This document shows positions 19,959-27,587 of a stretch of DNA of 64,000 nucleotides, piece by piece (the stretch's first letter is position 1; each line of letters starts with the position of its first letter). The stretch is taken from NCBI GenBank assembly GCA_963789355.1, contig CAWBKK010000004.1:62001-126000 (forward strand), read 5' to 3'. The notes under the pieces were generated by a model. It made no database searches, was not told where the DNA came from, and was given only the letters and a program-made list of their open reading frames with translations. This stretch comes from Gaiellasilicea sp963789355. GTDB lineage: Bacteria > Actinomycetota > Thermoleophilia > Gaiellales > Gaiellaceae. The position numbers and the translations under genes were made by a program.

Positions 19959-20664
19959 GAAAGCCCTCGACGAGGGCTTTCGCGCGCGCGGAGCCGGCGA
20001 CCAGGCCGACGCCGTGCGCCGATCCCGGCAGCAACTGGAGCCGCTTGTTCGCCGCCGCGGTCTTCGCGAACATCGCCTCGGCGTCCTTCGAGAAGTCGTA
20101 GCCCGCGTTGTCGTCCCCGGTCGCCGCGAGGTAGAGCACGGGAATGCGCAGCCGCGGAGCGCTCGCGACGGCGTCCATGCCCATGAACCGCGCGGGCGAG
20201 GAGATGCTGACGACGCCGTCGACCGGTGGCCTCACGCTCGCCCCCGCGGCGAGCGCGGCGATCCCGCCCATCGAGGCGCCGACGAGGAAGACCTTCTTCT
20301 TGCCGAGCTTGCGCAACGCCTTCGTCGCGGCCTCGAGATCGGAGGCGAGCCTGTTCGCGGCCGGTCCTGTCCGCAGCTGCGAGAAGCCGTGGCCGCGAAA
20401 GTCGATCGGGAAGACGAAGTAGCCCTTGCCGGCGAGCCGGCGCGCGTACGGCAGCCACTCGCAGAGGTCGCCGTCGGACTGGTGGCCGAGGATCACGGCC
20501 GTCGTGCCCTTGCCGAAGCGGTGGCCGACGAGCTTCGTCCCGTCCGCGGCGTTGAACCAGAGCTCGCCTCCGCGCACGCACTCGTGCCCGGAGCGCTGGG
20601 GCGCGGCGCCGGCGGTCGAGGCCGCGAGGGCGAGGAGGGCGGCAAGCAGGAGCAGACGTCGCAT
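19942..20664 (-). CDS. Secreted alpha/beta hydrolase
   Basis: 240 residues with a signal peptide (about 1-20, 'MRRLLLLAALLALAASTAGA'). The core shows 'VILGHQSDGDLCEWLPYARRL', the nucleophile elbow GASMGG (Ser), an acid in 'LAATGDDN', and the catalytic His in 'LPGSAHGVGL'. This is the dienelactone hydrolase/BAAT-like serine hydrolase plan; the substrate is unknown. It is divergent from a PadR regulator 30 bases away, and a PadR-type palindrome covers its likely -35, which suggests regulation by that gene. Confidence 0.82.
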   Translation of the reverse strand: MRRLLLLAALLALAASTAGAAPQRSGHECVRGGELWFNAADGTKLVGHRFGKGTTAVILGHQSDGDLCEWLPYARRLAGKGYFVFPIDFRGHGFSQLRTGPAANRLASDLEAATKALRKLGKKKVFLVGASMGGIAALAAGASVRPPVDGVVSISSPARFMGMDAVASAPRLRIPVLYLAATGDDNAGYDFSKDAEAMFAKTAAANKRLQLLPGSAHGVGLVAGSARAKALVEGFLSSLR

Positions 20665-20672
20665 TGCCCGAA

Positions 20673-20701
20673 CGTCTAACAGGACTGCTATGACATGTCA
20701 A
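20673..20701 (-). promoter_or_regulatory. Likely promoter of the secreted hydrolase
   Basis: Minus strand TTGACA (20701-20696), 17 bases, then TAGACG (20678-20673), a weak -10. The -35 overlaps the palindrome at 20691-20700. Confidence 0.35.
20691..20700. promoter_or_regulatory. PadR-type palindrome TGACATGTCA
   Basis: A perfect 10-base palindrome that contains the start codon of the padR gene (ATG 20695), with a third TGACA at 20705-20709. PadR proteins commonly bind ATGT/ACAT-containing dyads. Autoregulation plus repression of the hydrolase is inferred. Confidence 0.45.
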
Positions 20702-21231
20702 GATTGACAGGTACGCTGGCCCATGCGCTGCTCGGCGTCCTCGCGGAAGGGCCGCGCACGGGCTACGCGCTCGTCAGGCACCTGGAGCAGTCGATCGCGT
20801 ATACCTGGCCCGCGAGCCACAGCCAGGTCTACCCGGAGCTGGCGAAGCTGCGCGAGGCAGGGCTGATCCGCGAGGGCGCCGCAGCCCCGCGCGGCGGGCG
20901 CGTCTACGAGCTGACCGACGCGGGCCTCGAGGAGGTGCGCCGCTGGTTGCGCGAGACGGAGCCGTCACGCACGGTGCGGGACGAGGCCTCGCTGCGACTG
21001 TTCTTCCTCTGGCTGCTCGACCCCGCGGAAGCGGCGGCCTACCTGCGCGGCGAGGCGGAGCGCGCCCGCGAGATCCTGGCCCAGCTGGAGGAGATCGCGG
21101 CGCAGGAGGATCCGGAGACGCCGAAGACCCGCGCGTACCGCGTCGCGCTCGAGCTCGGCCTTCGCTCGGCGCAGGCCCGCCTCGACTGGGCCGAGTGGGC
21201 CGCTACAGAACCCGCCCGCCGCTCTCGGTAA
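20695..21231 (+). CDS. PadR-family transcriptional regulator
   Basis: 178 residues. The winged helix occupies about 8-85 ('ALLGVLAEGPRTGYALVRHLE', 'SQVYPELAKLREAGLIREGA', 'YELTDAGLEEVRRWL'). The C-terminal dimerisation coiled coil (about 100-175) matches the Vir_act_alpha_C type. It starts at ATG 20695 inside a palindromic operator candidate and is probably leaderless or nearly so. The last 29 bases overlap the convergent peptidase gene. Confidence 0.88.
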   Translation: MSRLTGTLAHALLGVLAEGPRTGYALVRHLEQSIAYTWPASHSQVYPELAKLREAGLIREGAAAPRGGRVYELTDAGLEEVRRWLRETEPSRTVRDEASLRLFFLWLLDPAEAAAYLRGEAERAREILAQLEEIAAQEDPETPKTRAYRVALELGLRSAQARLDWAEWAATEPARRSR

Positions 21232-22309
21232 CGGCGATCACGTCCTCGACACGGACGCCGAAGCGGCCGTCGAGCAGGATCGAGGGCTCGTCGGTGAAGG
21301 TCATCCCGGCCTCGAGCGGCGTCCCGTCCTCGACCGAGAGGAACGGCCGCTCGTGGACGTCGAGGCCGATCCCGTGGCCCATCCGGTGCCGGAAGCCCTC
21401 GCCGAGCCCCGCCGCCTCGATCGGGCCGCGACAGGCTGCGTTGACCTCCCGGGCGAGCGCGCCCGGCACCGCGGCCTCGCGGCCGGCCTCCTGCGCCTCG
21501 GCCAGGACGCGCGTCACCTGCCCGTAGTCGGCCGGCGGCTCGCCGCACGGAACGGTGCGGCCGAAGTCGGAGCAGTAGCCCTGCCAGACGGCGCCGAAGT
21601 CGAAGAGGACGACCTCGCCGTCGCGGAGCCCGTCGCGGCTCCCGGGCCCGCCGGAGTCGAGCCGCCGCTCGCCCCAGGTGAAGATGTGCGTCGGGAAGGA
21701 GGGGCAGCGCGAGCCACGAGCGCGCAGCTCGTGCTCGACCGCCTCGACGAGGTCCGTCATCGACGTGCCGGGGACGACGTGCTGCTCGACCGCCGCCATC
21801 GTCTCGCGCGCGATCAGGCAGGCGTGCGCCATCAGCTCGAGCTCGGCCGGCGACTTCACCCGCCGAAGCTCGTTCACGAGCGAGGAGCCTTCGAGGAGCT
21901 GCGCTTCCGGCACGATCGCGAGCAGCTCGACCGCCGTCTCTGCCCAGGCGCGCTGGCCCAGCCCGAGCCGCCGCGGCGAGCCGAGCTCGCCGACCGCCTC
22001 CGCGACGGCTGCGCGGCCGTCGCCGTCGTCTTCGACGACGATCGCTCCGGGCGGCGCGTCGCCGTCGAGATGGAAGCGGACGAACATCCGCGGGAGCACG
22101 TAGACCGGCTCGCGTCCAGGCGCGAGGAACGCGCCGGCGACCCAGCCGTGCGAGTACGAGATGTTTCCGAAGGTGGGGAGGTCGCGCTCGATCCCGGTCA
22201 AGTACTCGAGATCGGATGACGGCGGAACGAAGAGCGCGTCGAGGTCGCGCTCGGAGAGCAGCTCCCCGAGGCGCTCGCGCCGCGCCGCGTACTCTTGCTC
22301 CTCAATCAC
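21203..22309 (-). CDS. M24-family Xaa-Pro aminopeptidase
   Basis: 368 residues. The N-terminal creatinase-like domain (about 1-125) is followed by a pita-bread domain with the metal ligands Asp and Asp in 'LFDFGAVWQGYCSDFGRT', His in 'HRMGHGIGLDVHE', Glu in 'TDEPSIL' and Glu in 'VRVEDVIAVTE'. It would remove N-terminal residues before proline with two metal ions. The GTG at 22309 is chosen because homology starts there; the frame stays open much further upstream without likeness to the family. It is divergent from the glyoxalase gene. Confidence 0.87.
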   Translation of the reverse strand: MIEEQEYAARRERLGELLSERDLDALFVPPSSDLEYLTGIERDLPTFGNISYSHGWVAGAFLAPGREPVYVLPRMFVRFHLDGDAPPGAIVVEDDGDGRAAVAEAVGELGSPRRLGLGQRAWAETAVELLAIVPEAQLLEGSSLVNELRRVKSPAELELMAHACLIARETMAAVEQHVVPGTSMTDLVEAVEHELRARGSRCPSFPTHIFTWGERRLDSGGPGSRDGLRDGEVVLFDFGAVWQGYCSDFGRTVPCGEPPADYGQVTRVLAEAQEAGREAAVPGALAREVNAACRGPIEAAGLGEGFRHRMGHGIGLDVHERPFLSVEDGTPLEAGMTFTDEPSILLDGRFGVRVEDVIAVTESGGRVL

Positions 22310-22330
22310 GACCCGCGGAGGATCGCACGC

Positions 22331-22708
22331 ATGGAGCTCATCCACACCTGCTACCGGATCACCGACATCGACCGCTCGGTTGCGTTCTACACGGCGCTCG
22401 GCTTCGAGGAGCGTGCGCGGATGCCGATCCGCGAGGAGGCGATCAACGTCTTCATGGGCCTGCCGGGCGACGGCGACCGGCTTGAACTGACCTACAACCA
22501 CGGCGTCGACTCGTACGAGCTCGGCACCGCCTACGGTCACATCGCGATCACGGTCGACGACATGGACGCGGCGCTCGAGCGGCTCGCCGCCCAGGGGATC
22601 GAGCCGGAGCGGCCGCCGTACCAGATCCGCGAGGGCGGCTCGTTCCTCTGCTTCGTCCGAGATCCCGACGGCTACCGGATCGAGCTGATCGAGCGCTCGG
22701 GTTCGTAG
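22331..22708 (+). CDS. gloA: Lactoylglutathione lyase (glyoxalase I)-like VOC protein
   Basis: 125 residues, single-chain VOC dimer partner. Candidate metal ligands sit where glyoxalase I has them: His in 'MELIHTCYRI', Glu in 'RLELTYNHG', His in 'YGHIAITV', Glu in 'YRIELIE'. Glyoxalase I isomerises the methylglyoxal-thiol hemithioacetal; in an actinobacterium the thiol may be mycothiol or another one. Its start is 21 bases from the divergent peptidase. Confidence 0.83.
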   Translation: MELIHTCYRITDIDRSVAFYTALGFEERARMPIREEAINVFMGLPGDGDRLELTYNHGVDSYELGTAYGHIAITVDDMDAALERLAAQGIEPERPPYQIREGGSFLCFVRDPDGYRIELIERSGS

Positions 22709-22762
22709 GACATTGCGGGCCTGGCTGCCGTCGCGTTGGGGAGGCCGGTGTAGGCTGCGGCG

Positions 22763-22981
22763 ATGGAGGACGCGGTCGTACTGAGGGTGGTGTCCGACGA
22801 GCCCGAGGCTGAGATCGTCTGCGGTCTGCTGCGCTCGGCCGGGATCGAGTGTGGCCACCGCGACACCGATTCGATCGACACGCCGCTCGAGGACTTCACG
22901 GCTGCCGGCCCGCGCGAGATCCTCGTGTATCCGTCGGATCTGGAAGCTGCACGAGGAGTGCTCGCCGAAGCGGAGCACTGA
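22763..22981 (+). CDS. DUF2007-type small protein
   Basis: 72 residues. 'VVLRVVSDEPEAEIVCGLLRSAGIECGHRD' and 'ILVYPSDLEAARGVLAE' match the short DUF2007 'putative signal transducing' fold (ACT-like). No catalytic residues. It lies 54 bases after the glyoxalase gene. Confidence 0.75.
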   Translation: MEDAVVLRVVSDEPEAEIVCGLLRSAGIECGHRDTDSIDTPLEDFTAAGPREILVYPSDLEAARGVLAEAEH

Positions 22982-23046
22982 CCGCTCGTCCGGTGGACCG
23001 GCGCTCGTCTCGCTGGACTACGACTGCGTCCAGGCGGGCACCCGCC

Positions 23047-23325
23047 TCAGCCTTCGAGCCGCTCGTCGAGCTGCACCCTGGCGGTGTCGCCGGCTTCCTT
23101 CCCGATCGCGCGGCGGATCTCGGCTTTGATCGGCAGCTTGTGGGTGCCGTCTCCCATCGCCATGAACGAGCTCCGGAACGGATGCCCGTCGATCGAGCCC
23201 CGCACCTTCACGAGGCCCCGGGTCCCGAAGAACTCGACCGACGCCGGCCAGACGACATACGTCCAGCCGCCCTTCGCGGGGCTCTTGTGCAGCGTGGCCG
23301 TGAACTGCTGATCCAGCGCGGACAT
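23047..23325 (-). CDS. DUF1905 domain protein
   Basis: 92 residues, a small beta barrel: 'FTATLHKSPAKGGWTYVVWPASVEFFGTRG', 'VKVRGSIDGHPFRSSFMAMGDGTHKLPIKAEIRRAIG', then 'GDTARVQLDERLE'. This is the DUF1905 signature. The role is unknown. Divergent from the MOSC gene, 79 bases away. Confidence 0.82.
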   Translation of the reverse strand: MSALDQQFTATLHKSPAKGGWTYVVWPASVEFFGTRGLVKVRGSIDGHPFRSSFMAMGDGTHKLPIKAEIRRAIGKEAGDTARVQLDERLEG

Positions 23326-23404
23326 GCGCGTCCTCCTTCGCTCGACGTCTCAGGTCAGACGTCGGCGGGGAGCGAGACTCATCGGTCGTGATAGAAACCG
23401 TGGC

Positions 23405-23971
23405 ATGGCCACCCACGTCGCGCGACACCTGACCACGGAGGAGCTCGAGGCGGGGCTCGACGAGATCCGGCGCGCGCCCAAGGACGTGGGAGTCGTCGAG
23501 CTGATCGCGCGGCGGCCCGCAGTCGGCGAGCGCGAGGTGCTCGCGGAGGCCACGCTCGACCTCGACGAAGGTCTGATCGGGGACAACTGGCGCGTGCGCG
23601 GGAGCTCGCGCAGCGCGGACGGGCTCGGGCACCCGGACATGCAGCTGAACATCATGAGCGCGCGTGTCGTCGACCTCGTCGCAGCGGGCGAACGGGAGCG
23701 CTGGGCGCTCGCCGGCGACCAGTTCTATGTCGATCTCGACCTCTCGGAGGCGAACCTGCCGCCCGGGACGCGGCTCGGCCTCGGCTCGGCCGTGATCGAG
23801 GTGACCGCGGAGCCGCATACCGGCTGCGCCAAGTTCGTCGCCCGCTTCGGCTCCGACGCGCACCGGTTCGTGAACACGAAGCAGCACCGCCACCTGCGCC
23901 TGCGCGGGCTGAACGCGAAGGTGGTCGAACCGGGCACGGTCTCGAGCGGCGACGCGATCCGCAAGCTCTGA
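23405..23971 (+). CDS. MOSC domain protein
   Basis: 188 residues. 'ATLDLDEGLIGDNWRVRG', 'MQLNIMSARVVDLVA', 'LAGDQFYVDLDLSEANLPPGTRL' and 'TAEPHTGCAKFVARFGSDA' show the MOSC fold with the conserved Cys in 'HTGCAKF'. It is unlike the YiiM-type protein at 10466. Family members bind molybdenum cofactor sulfur; the partner is unknown. Confidence 0.83.
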   Translation: MATHVARHLTTEELEAGLDEIRRAPKDVGVVELIARRPAVGEREVLAEATLDLDEGLIGDNWRVRGSSRSADGLGHPDMQLNIMSARVVDLVAAGERERWALAGDQFYVDLDLSEANLPPGTRLGLGSAVIEVTAEPHTGCAKFVARFGSDAHRFVNTKQHRHLRLRGLNAKVVEPGTVSSGDAIRKL

Positions 23972-23998
23972 CGCCGGCCGGTCTGCAAGGATGAGTCG

Positions 23999-24583
23999 AT
24001 GAGGCGTCGACTCGCCTGGCTGATCGCGGTGCCGCTCGCGGTGATCGGGTCTCTCGCGGGGCACTCCGTCGGCTACCGGGCTGCGTTGCCGGACGTGCAT
24101 GAGCGCACGCAGGCCCTCGCGACGAGCGGCCACGGCTACCTCGACTATGCGCCGCTTGCGATCGCGCTCTGCATCGCGCTGGCGGGGCTCGGGTTCGCAG
24201 CGGCTGTCGTGGACGCCATCGGACACCGCGAACGGCGGCAGGCCGGCGGCCACTTCGTTCTCGTCGCGGCACTCGCGCCCGTTGCCTTCGTCCTTCAGGA
24301 ATTCGGTGAACGGCTCGCTTACGATGGCCGCGTCCACTGGCAGCTGCTGGTTTCCGCGCCGTTCCTGCTCGGGCTCGCGCTTCAGCTTCCGTTCGCCTTG
24401 CTCGCGGCTGCCATCGCCTTTGCGCTGGCAAGCGTGGCGCGACTCGTCGCACGCGCACTCGAGCGCGTTCGGGTGCCCCGGAGGGCCGCGCTCGCCGTTC
24501 GTCGCCCGCTCCCGGTCGATCTCCCCCGGCAACGGGCTCTCGCCGGCAGTTGCTCCGGCCGCGGGCCGCCCATCCCCGCCTAG
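23999..24583 (+). CDS. Four-helix membrane protein, leader of the copper cluster
   Basis: 194 residues with four hydrophobic segments (about 8-24, 51-70, 84-101 and 118-146) and an Arg/Pro-rich tail. His residues occur at the ends of helices ('AGHSVGYR', 'GHREHR-like' stretch, 'GGHFVLV'). No family is recognised. It is 45 bases upstream of the CopC-CopD gene on the same strand, so a role in copper handling is inferred from position only. Confidence 0.6.
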   Translation: MRRRLAWLIAVPLAVIGSLAGHSVGYRAALPDVHERTQALATSGHGYLDYAPLAIALCIALAGLGFAAAVVDAIGHRERRQAGGHFVLVAALAPVAFVLQEFGERLAYDGRVHWQLLVSAPFLLGLALQLPFALLAAAIAFALASVARLVARALERVRVPRRAALAVRRPLPVDLPRQRALAGSCSGRGPPIPA

Positions 24584-24628
24584 CCGAAAAGTCGCGGCCT
24601 CTCGGGGCCGCCGAGCGAGCGAGGAGAG

Positions 24629-26287
24629 ATGGACGATCATCCGGGCCGTCGTTCGTGCCCGCCGCTGATCGCCGCGGTTGCAGTCGTCCTGGCTGTGCTC
24701 GCGGCGGCGCCGGCGGCCGGTGCGCACGCGCGGCTGATCACAACGGAGCCGGCGAACGACGCGGTGCTCGAGCAGAGCCCTCGCTCGATCGTGCTTCGGT
24801 TCAACGAGCCGGTCGAGACGGCGTTCGGCGCGGTCCGGGTCTACGACTCGCGGGCGCGCCGCGTCGATTCGGGCGCTGCCGAACGGCCGAGCGAGAAGGC
24901 GGTGCGGATCTCGCTCGAAAGGAGGCTCGCCCGCGGCACCTATACGGCCACCTGGCGGGCCGTCTCGGGCGACGGGCATCCGGTCTCGGGAGCGTTCGTC
25001 TTTCACGTCGGTGCTGCCGGCGCGAATCCAGCGGGTGTCGCCGCGCAGGTGCTGGACGACGGAACCCCGTCGTCCGTGTCGGTGCTGTTCTCCGTCGTGC
25101 GTGCGCTCGACTTCCTCCTGCTCCTCCTCGTCGGCGGCGGCACGCTGCTGCTCGTGGTCGGGCTCGCACGGGCCTCCGCACGGTCGCGGTCGCGGCTGTC
25201 GCGGCTGCTGGCGTGGGCGTCCCTACTGCTCGCGATCGTCGCGATCGCGGGGATCGTGCTCCAGGGAGCGGCGGCAGGGGGCTTTGGACTCCGCGAGGCG
25301 CTGCACTGGGACGTCGTCTCCGCCGTGCTCGAGACGCGCTTCGGGACCGTGTGGTTCGCGCAGACGGTCCTCGCCTGGGCGTGTGCGATCCTGCTCGTGC
25401 TGGACCGGCCGCGACCGGTGCTCGTGCCGGCGGCGCTGCTGCTCCTGACGCCGGCGCTGTCCGGGCACGCGAGCGTCTCCGGCGGGATCGCCCTCGTCGC
25501 CGATGTCGCCCACGTCGCCGCCGCGGCCGTCTGGGTCGGCGGGCTCGCGGCGCTCGTCCTCGCTCTCGTCTGGGCGGGAGTCGAGCGGTGGGAGCTCGCC
25601 GCCGCGGCCGTGCCGCGCTTCTCACTGCTCGCGGTGGGCTCGGTCTCGCTGCTGCTCGTCAGCGGCACGACGAGTGGCTACTTGCAGATTCGGGCGCTCC
25701 GCGGGCTGTGGGAGACAACGTACGGCCAGCTGCTGCTGGTCAAGCTCGGGCTCGTCGTGCCGTTGCTCGCGCTCGGCCTGTACAACAACCGGCGCGCCGT
25801 CCCGCGGCTGCGTACCGGACTCGCCTCGCTGGGCGAGCGGACGCGGTTCCTCCGCGTCATGGGGGGAGAGCTCGCCTTGATGACCGCGATCGTCGGCGTC
25901 ACGGCGGTGCTGGTCTCGGAGCCTCCGGCAAAGGCGCAGGTCGCACCCGGCGGCGGCTCCGCCACGACCGCTCCACTCGGCGACCTCGAGCTGAACCTCG
26001 TCGTCGACCCGGCTGTCGCCGGACGAAACCAGATCCACCTTTATCTGACCAATCAGGCAGGACAACCGACCGACGTCGATGCGGCCATGGTCTCGGCGAC
26101 GCTTCCAAGCCGTGAGATCGGCCCTCTGCGCCTGCGCGCGCAGCGGGCCGGGCCCGGCCACTTCACTGTCCGCGGCGCGAACCTGGCGCTCGCGGGCCAC
26201 TGGCAGCTTCGCGTCGAGACTCGCCGCGGCGAGTTCGACGCGGCCACGGCCACGGTGTCGGTCTCAGTCGGAAAGGAAATTCGATGA
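24629..26287 (+). CDS. CopC-CopD fusion, copper resistance/uptake protein
   Basis: 552 residues. A signal peptide ends near 'AGAHARL', exposing the mature N-terminal His (the CopC copper ligand). The CopC domain (about 33-130) has 'LRFNEPVETAFGAVRVYD' and 'WRAVSGDGHPVSGAFVFHV'. An eight-helix CopD domain follows (about 150-430; 'HVAAAAVWVGGLAAL', 'WETTYGQLLLVKLGLVVPLLALGLYNN'). A periplasmic-type tail domain ends the protein. CopCD is known to move copper across the membrane. Its stop overlaps the next gene by four bases. Confidence 0.9.
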   Translation: MDDHPGRRSCPPLIAAVAVVLAVLAAAPAAGAHARLITTEPANDAVLEQSPRSIVLRFNEPVETAFGAVRVYDSRARRVDSGAAERPSEKAVRISLERRLARGTYTATWRAVSGDGHPVSGAFVFHVGAAGANPAGVAAQVLDDGTPSSVSVLFSVVRALDFLLLLLVGGGTLLLVVGLARASARSRSRLSRLLAWASLLLAIVAIAGIVLQGAAAGGFGLREALHWDVVSAVLETRFGTVWFAQTVLAWACAILLVLDRPRPVLVPAALLLLTPALSGHASVSGGIALVADVAHVAAAAVWVGGLAALVLALVWAGVERWELAAAAVPRFSLLAVGSVSLLLVSGTTSGYLQIRALRGLWETTYGQLLLVKLGLVVPLLALGLYNNRRAVPRLRTGLASLGERTRFLRVMGGELALMTAIVGVTAVLVSEPPAKAQVAPGGGSATTAPLGDLELNLVVDPAVAGRNQIHLYLTNQAGQPTDVDAAMVSATLPSREIGPLRLRAQRAGPGHFTVRGANLALAGHWQLRVETRRGEFDAATATVSVSVGKEIR

Positions 26288-26949
26288 CGAGAAGAACGGC
26301 GAGCCTGCTCGTCCTCGGCAGTGCCCTGCTGTCGGCGCCGGTCGCGAGCGCGCATGTCACCCTCAACCCGAACGAGGTCCCGGCGGACAGCTTCTCCCGC
26401 TTCGCGATCCGGGTCCCGAACGAGCGGCCGAACGCCGGCACGACCAAGGTCGTGCTGCAGCTGCCGCAAGGCCTGTTCTTCGTCAGCTTCCAGCCGAAGC
26501 CAGGGTGGAAGCGGACGATCACGATGGAGAAGCTCGATCCGCCGGTCGAGCTGTTCGGCGAGATGCAGACCGAGCGCGTCGCGACCGTCACCTGGGAGGG
26601 CGGCAGGGTTGCACCCGGCGAGTTCGACGAGTTCGGGATGAGCGCGAAGGTGCCCGCCGAGGCGGTGACGCTCGCCTTCCCCTCGACCCAGACGTACTCG
26701 AACGGCGAGGTCGTCCGCTGGATCGGCGCAGCCGACGCGGACACGCCGGCACCGCGAGTGACGCTGACGCCCGCGGTCGAGGAGGCGCCGGCGCCCGGAA
26801 CCCTCCCGGCGGCGACCACCGACGCCGAAGCGTCCGAGGACGAGAGCTCGAACATGGAAGGGCTGGCGCTGGGGTTCGGCGTCGCGGGTCTCGTCACCGG
26901 GCTCGCCGCGCTCGTCCTGACGCTGTTGCGGAGGCCGAGGCGAGCGTGA
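26284..26949 (+). CDS. YcnI-family (DUF1775) copper-binding lipid-anchored/secreted protein
   Basis: 221 residues. The signal peptide ends near 'VASAHVTL', leaving an N-terminal His as in B. subtilis YcnI, where it is part of the Cu(II) site. 'FRFAIRVPNERPNAGTT'-like and 'PKPGWKRTITM' segments define DUF1775. A C-terminal transmembrane helix (about 193-213) with an Arg-rich tail anchors it. Coupled by ATGA to CopC-CopD and by GTGA to the next gene. Confidence 0.88.
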   Translation: MTRRTASLLVLGSALLSAPVASAHVTLNPNEVPADSFSRFAIRVPNERPNAGTTKVVLQLPQGLFFVSFQPKPGWKRTITMEKLDPPVELFGEMQTERVATVTWEGGRVAPGEFDEFGMSAKVPAEAVTLAFPSTQTYSNGEVVRWIGAADADTPAPRVTLTPAVEEAPAPGTLPAATTDAEASEDESSNMEGLALGFGVAGLVTGLAALVLTLLRRPRRA

Positions 26950-27578
26950 GCCTCCGTCTTCTCGCGGCCGTCCCGCTCGCCGCCCTCGTCGCCTGCCCTG
27001 CAGCCGCAGGGCACGGCGACGGGGCGACGCGCGGCTACAGCTCGACGGTGACGGGAGTCGTGCCGCAGCTCGAAGGCCTCGTCGTGAACGTCCTGCAAGG
27101 AGACGACCAGCTCCAGCTCAGAAACGACAGCGGGCGCGAGCTCGAGATCGAGGGCTACGACGGCGAGCCGTACCTTCGCTTCGAACCAGACGGCGGGGTC
27201 TACCGGAACGCAAGCTCGCCGGCCACGTACCTGAACGAGGAACGCTACGGCGACGTCGCCGTGCCGAAATCGGCAACGAAGACCGCGACGCCGCGGTGGG
27301 AACGCGTCAGCCGCGGCGGGACGTACTCCTGGCACGACCACCGGATTCACTGGATGAGCCCGATCGACCCGCCGCAGGTGCGGGCTGCGGAGGACCGGCC
27401 GCAGCACGTCTTCGACTGGACCATCCCCGGGAGAGTCGGCGGCGAGGCGTTCGCGATCCGCGGCAGCCTCGATTACGAGCCGCCGCCGGCGAGCAGCTTC
27501 AACCCGATCCTGATCACGCCGGTCGTCGCGCTCGCGCTCGCCGGGGGGATCTTCTGGTGGACTCGCCGCCGGCGCTAG
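26946..27578 (+). CDS. Secreted, membrane-anchored protein of the copper operon
   Basis: 210 residues. Signal peptide (about 1-22), an extracellular beta-rich domain, and a C-terminal helix followed by 'WWTRRRR', giving a single-pass anchor. The motif 'TYSWHDHRIHWM' clusters three His residues and could bind metal. The GTG at 26946 overlaps the YcnI stop. No named domain is recognised, but synteny suggests a periplasmic copper chaperone or sensor. Confidence 0.72.
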   Translation: MSLRLLAAVPLAALVACPAAAGHGDGATRGYSSTVTGVVPQLEGLVVNVLQGDDQLQLRNDSGRELEIEGYDGEPYLRFEPDGGVYRNASSPATYLNEERYGDVAVPKSATKTATPRWERVSRGGTYSWHDHRIHWMSPIDPPQVRAAEDRPQHVFDWTIPGRVGGEAFAIRGSLDYEPPPASSFNPILITPVVALALAGGIFWWTRRRR

Positions 27579-27587
27579 GGTCGCGCC

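Noticed and set aside
19959..19981. GAAAGCCCT...AGGGCTTTC hairpin as a bidirectional terminator
   Set aside because: It lies wholly inside the coding end of the hydrolase (AKALVEGF), and is explained by its codons.
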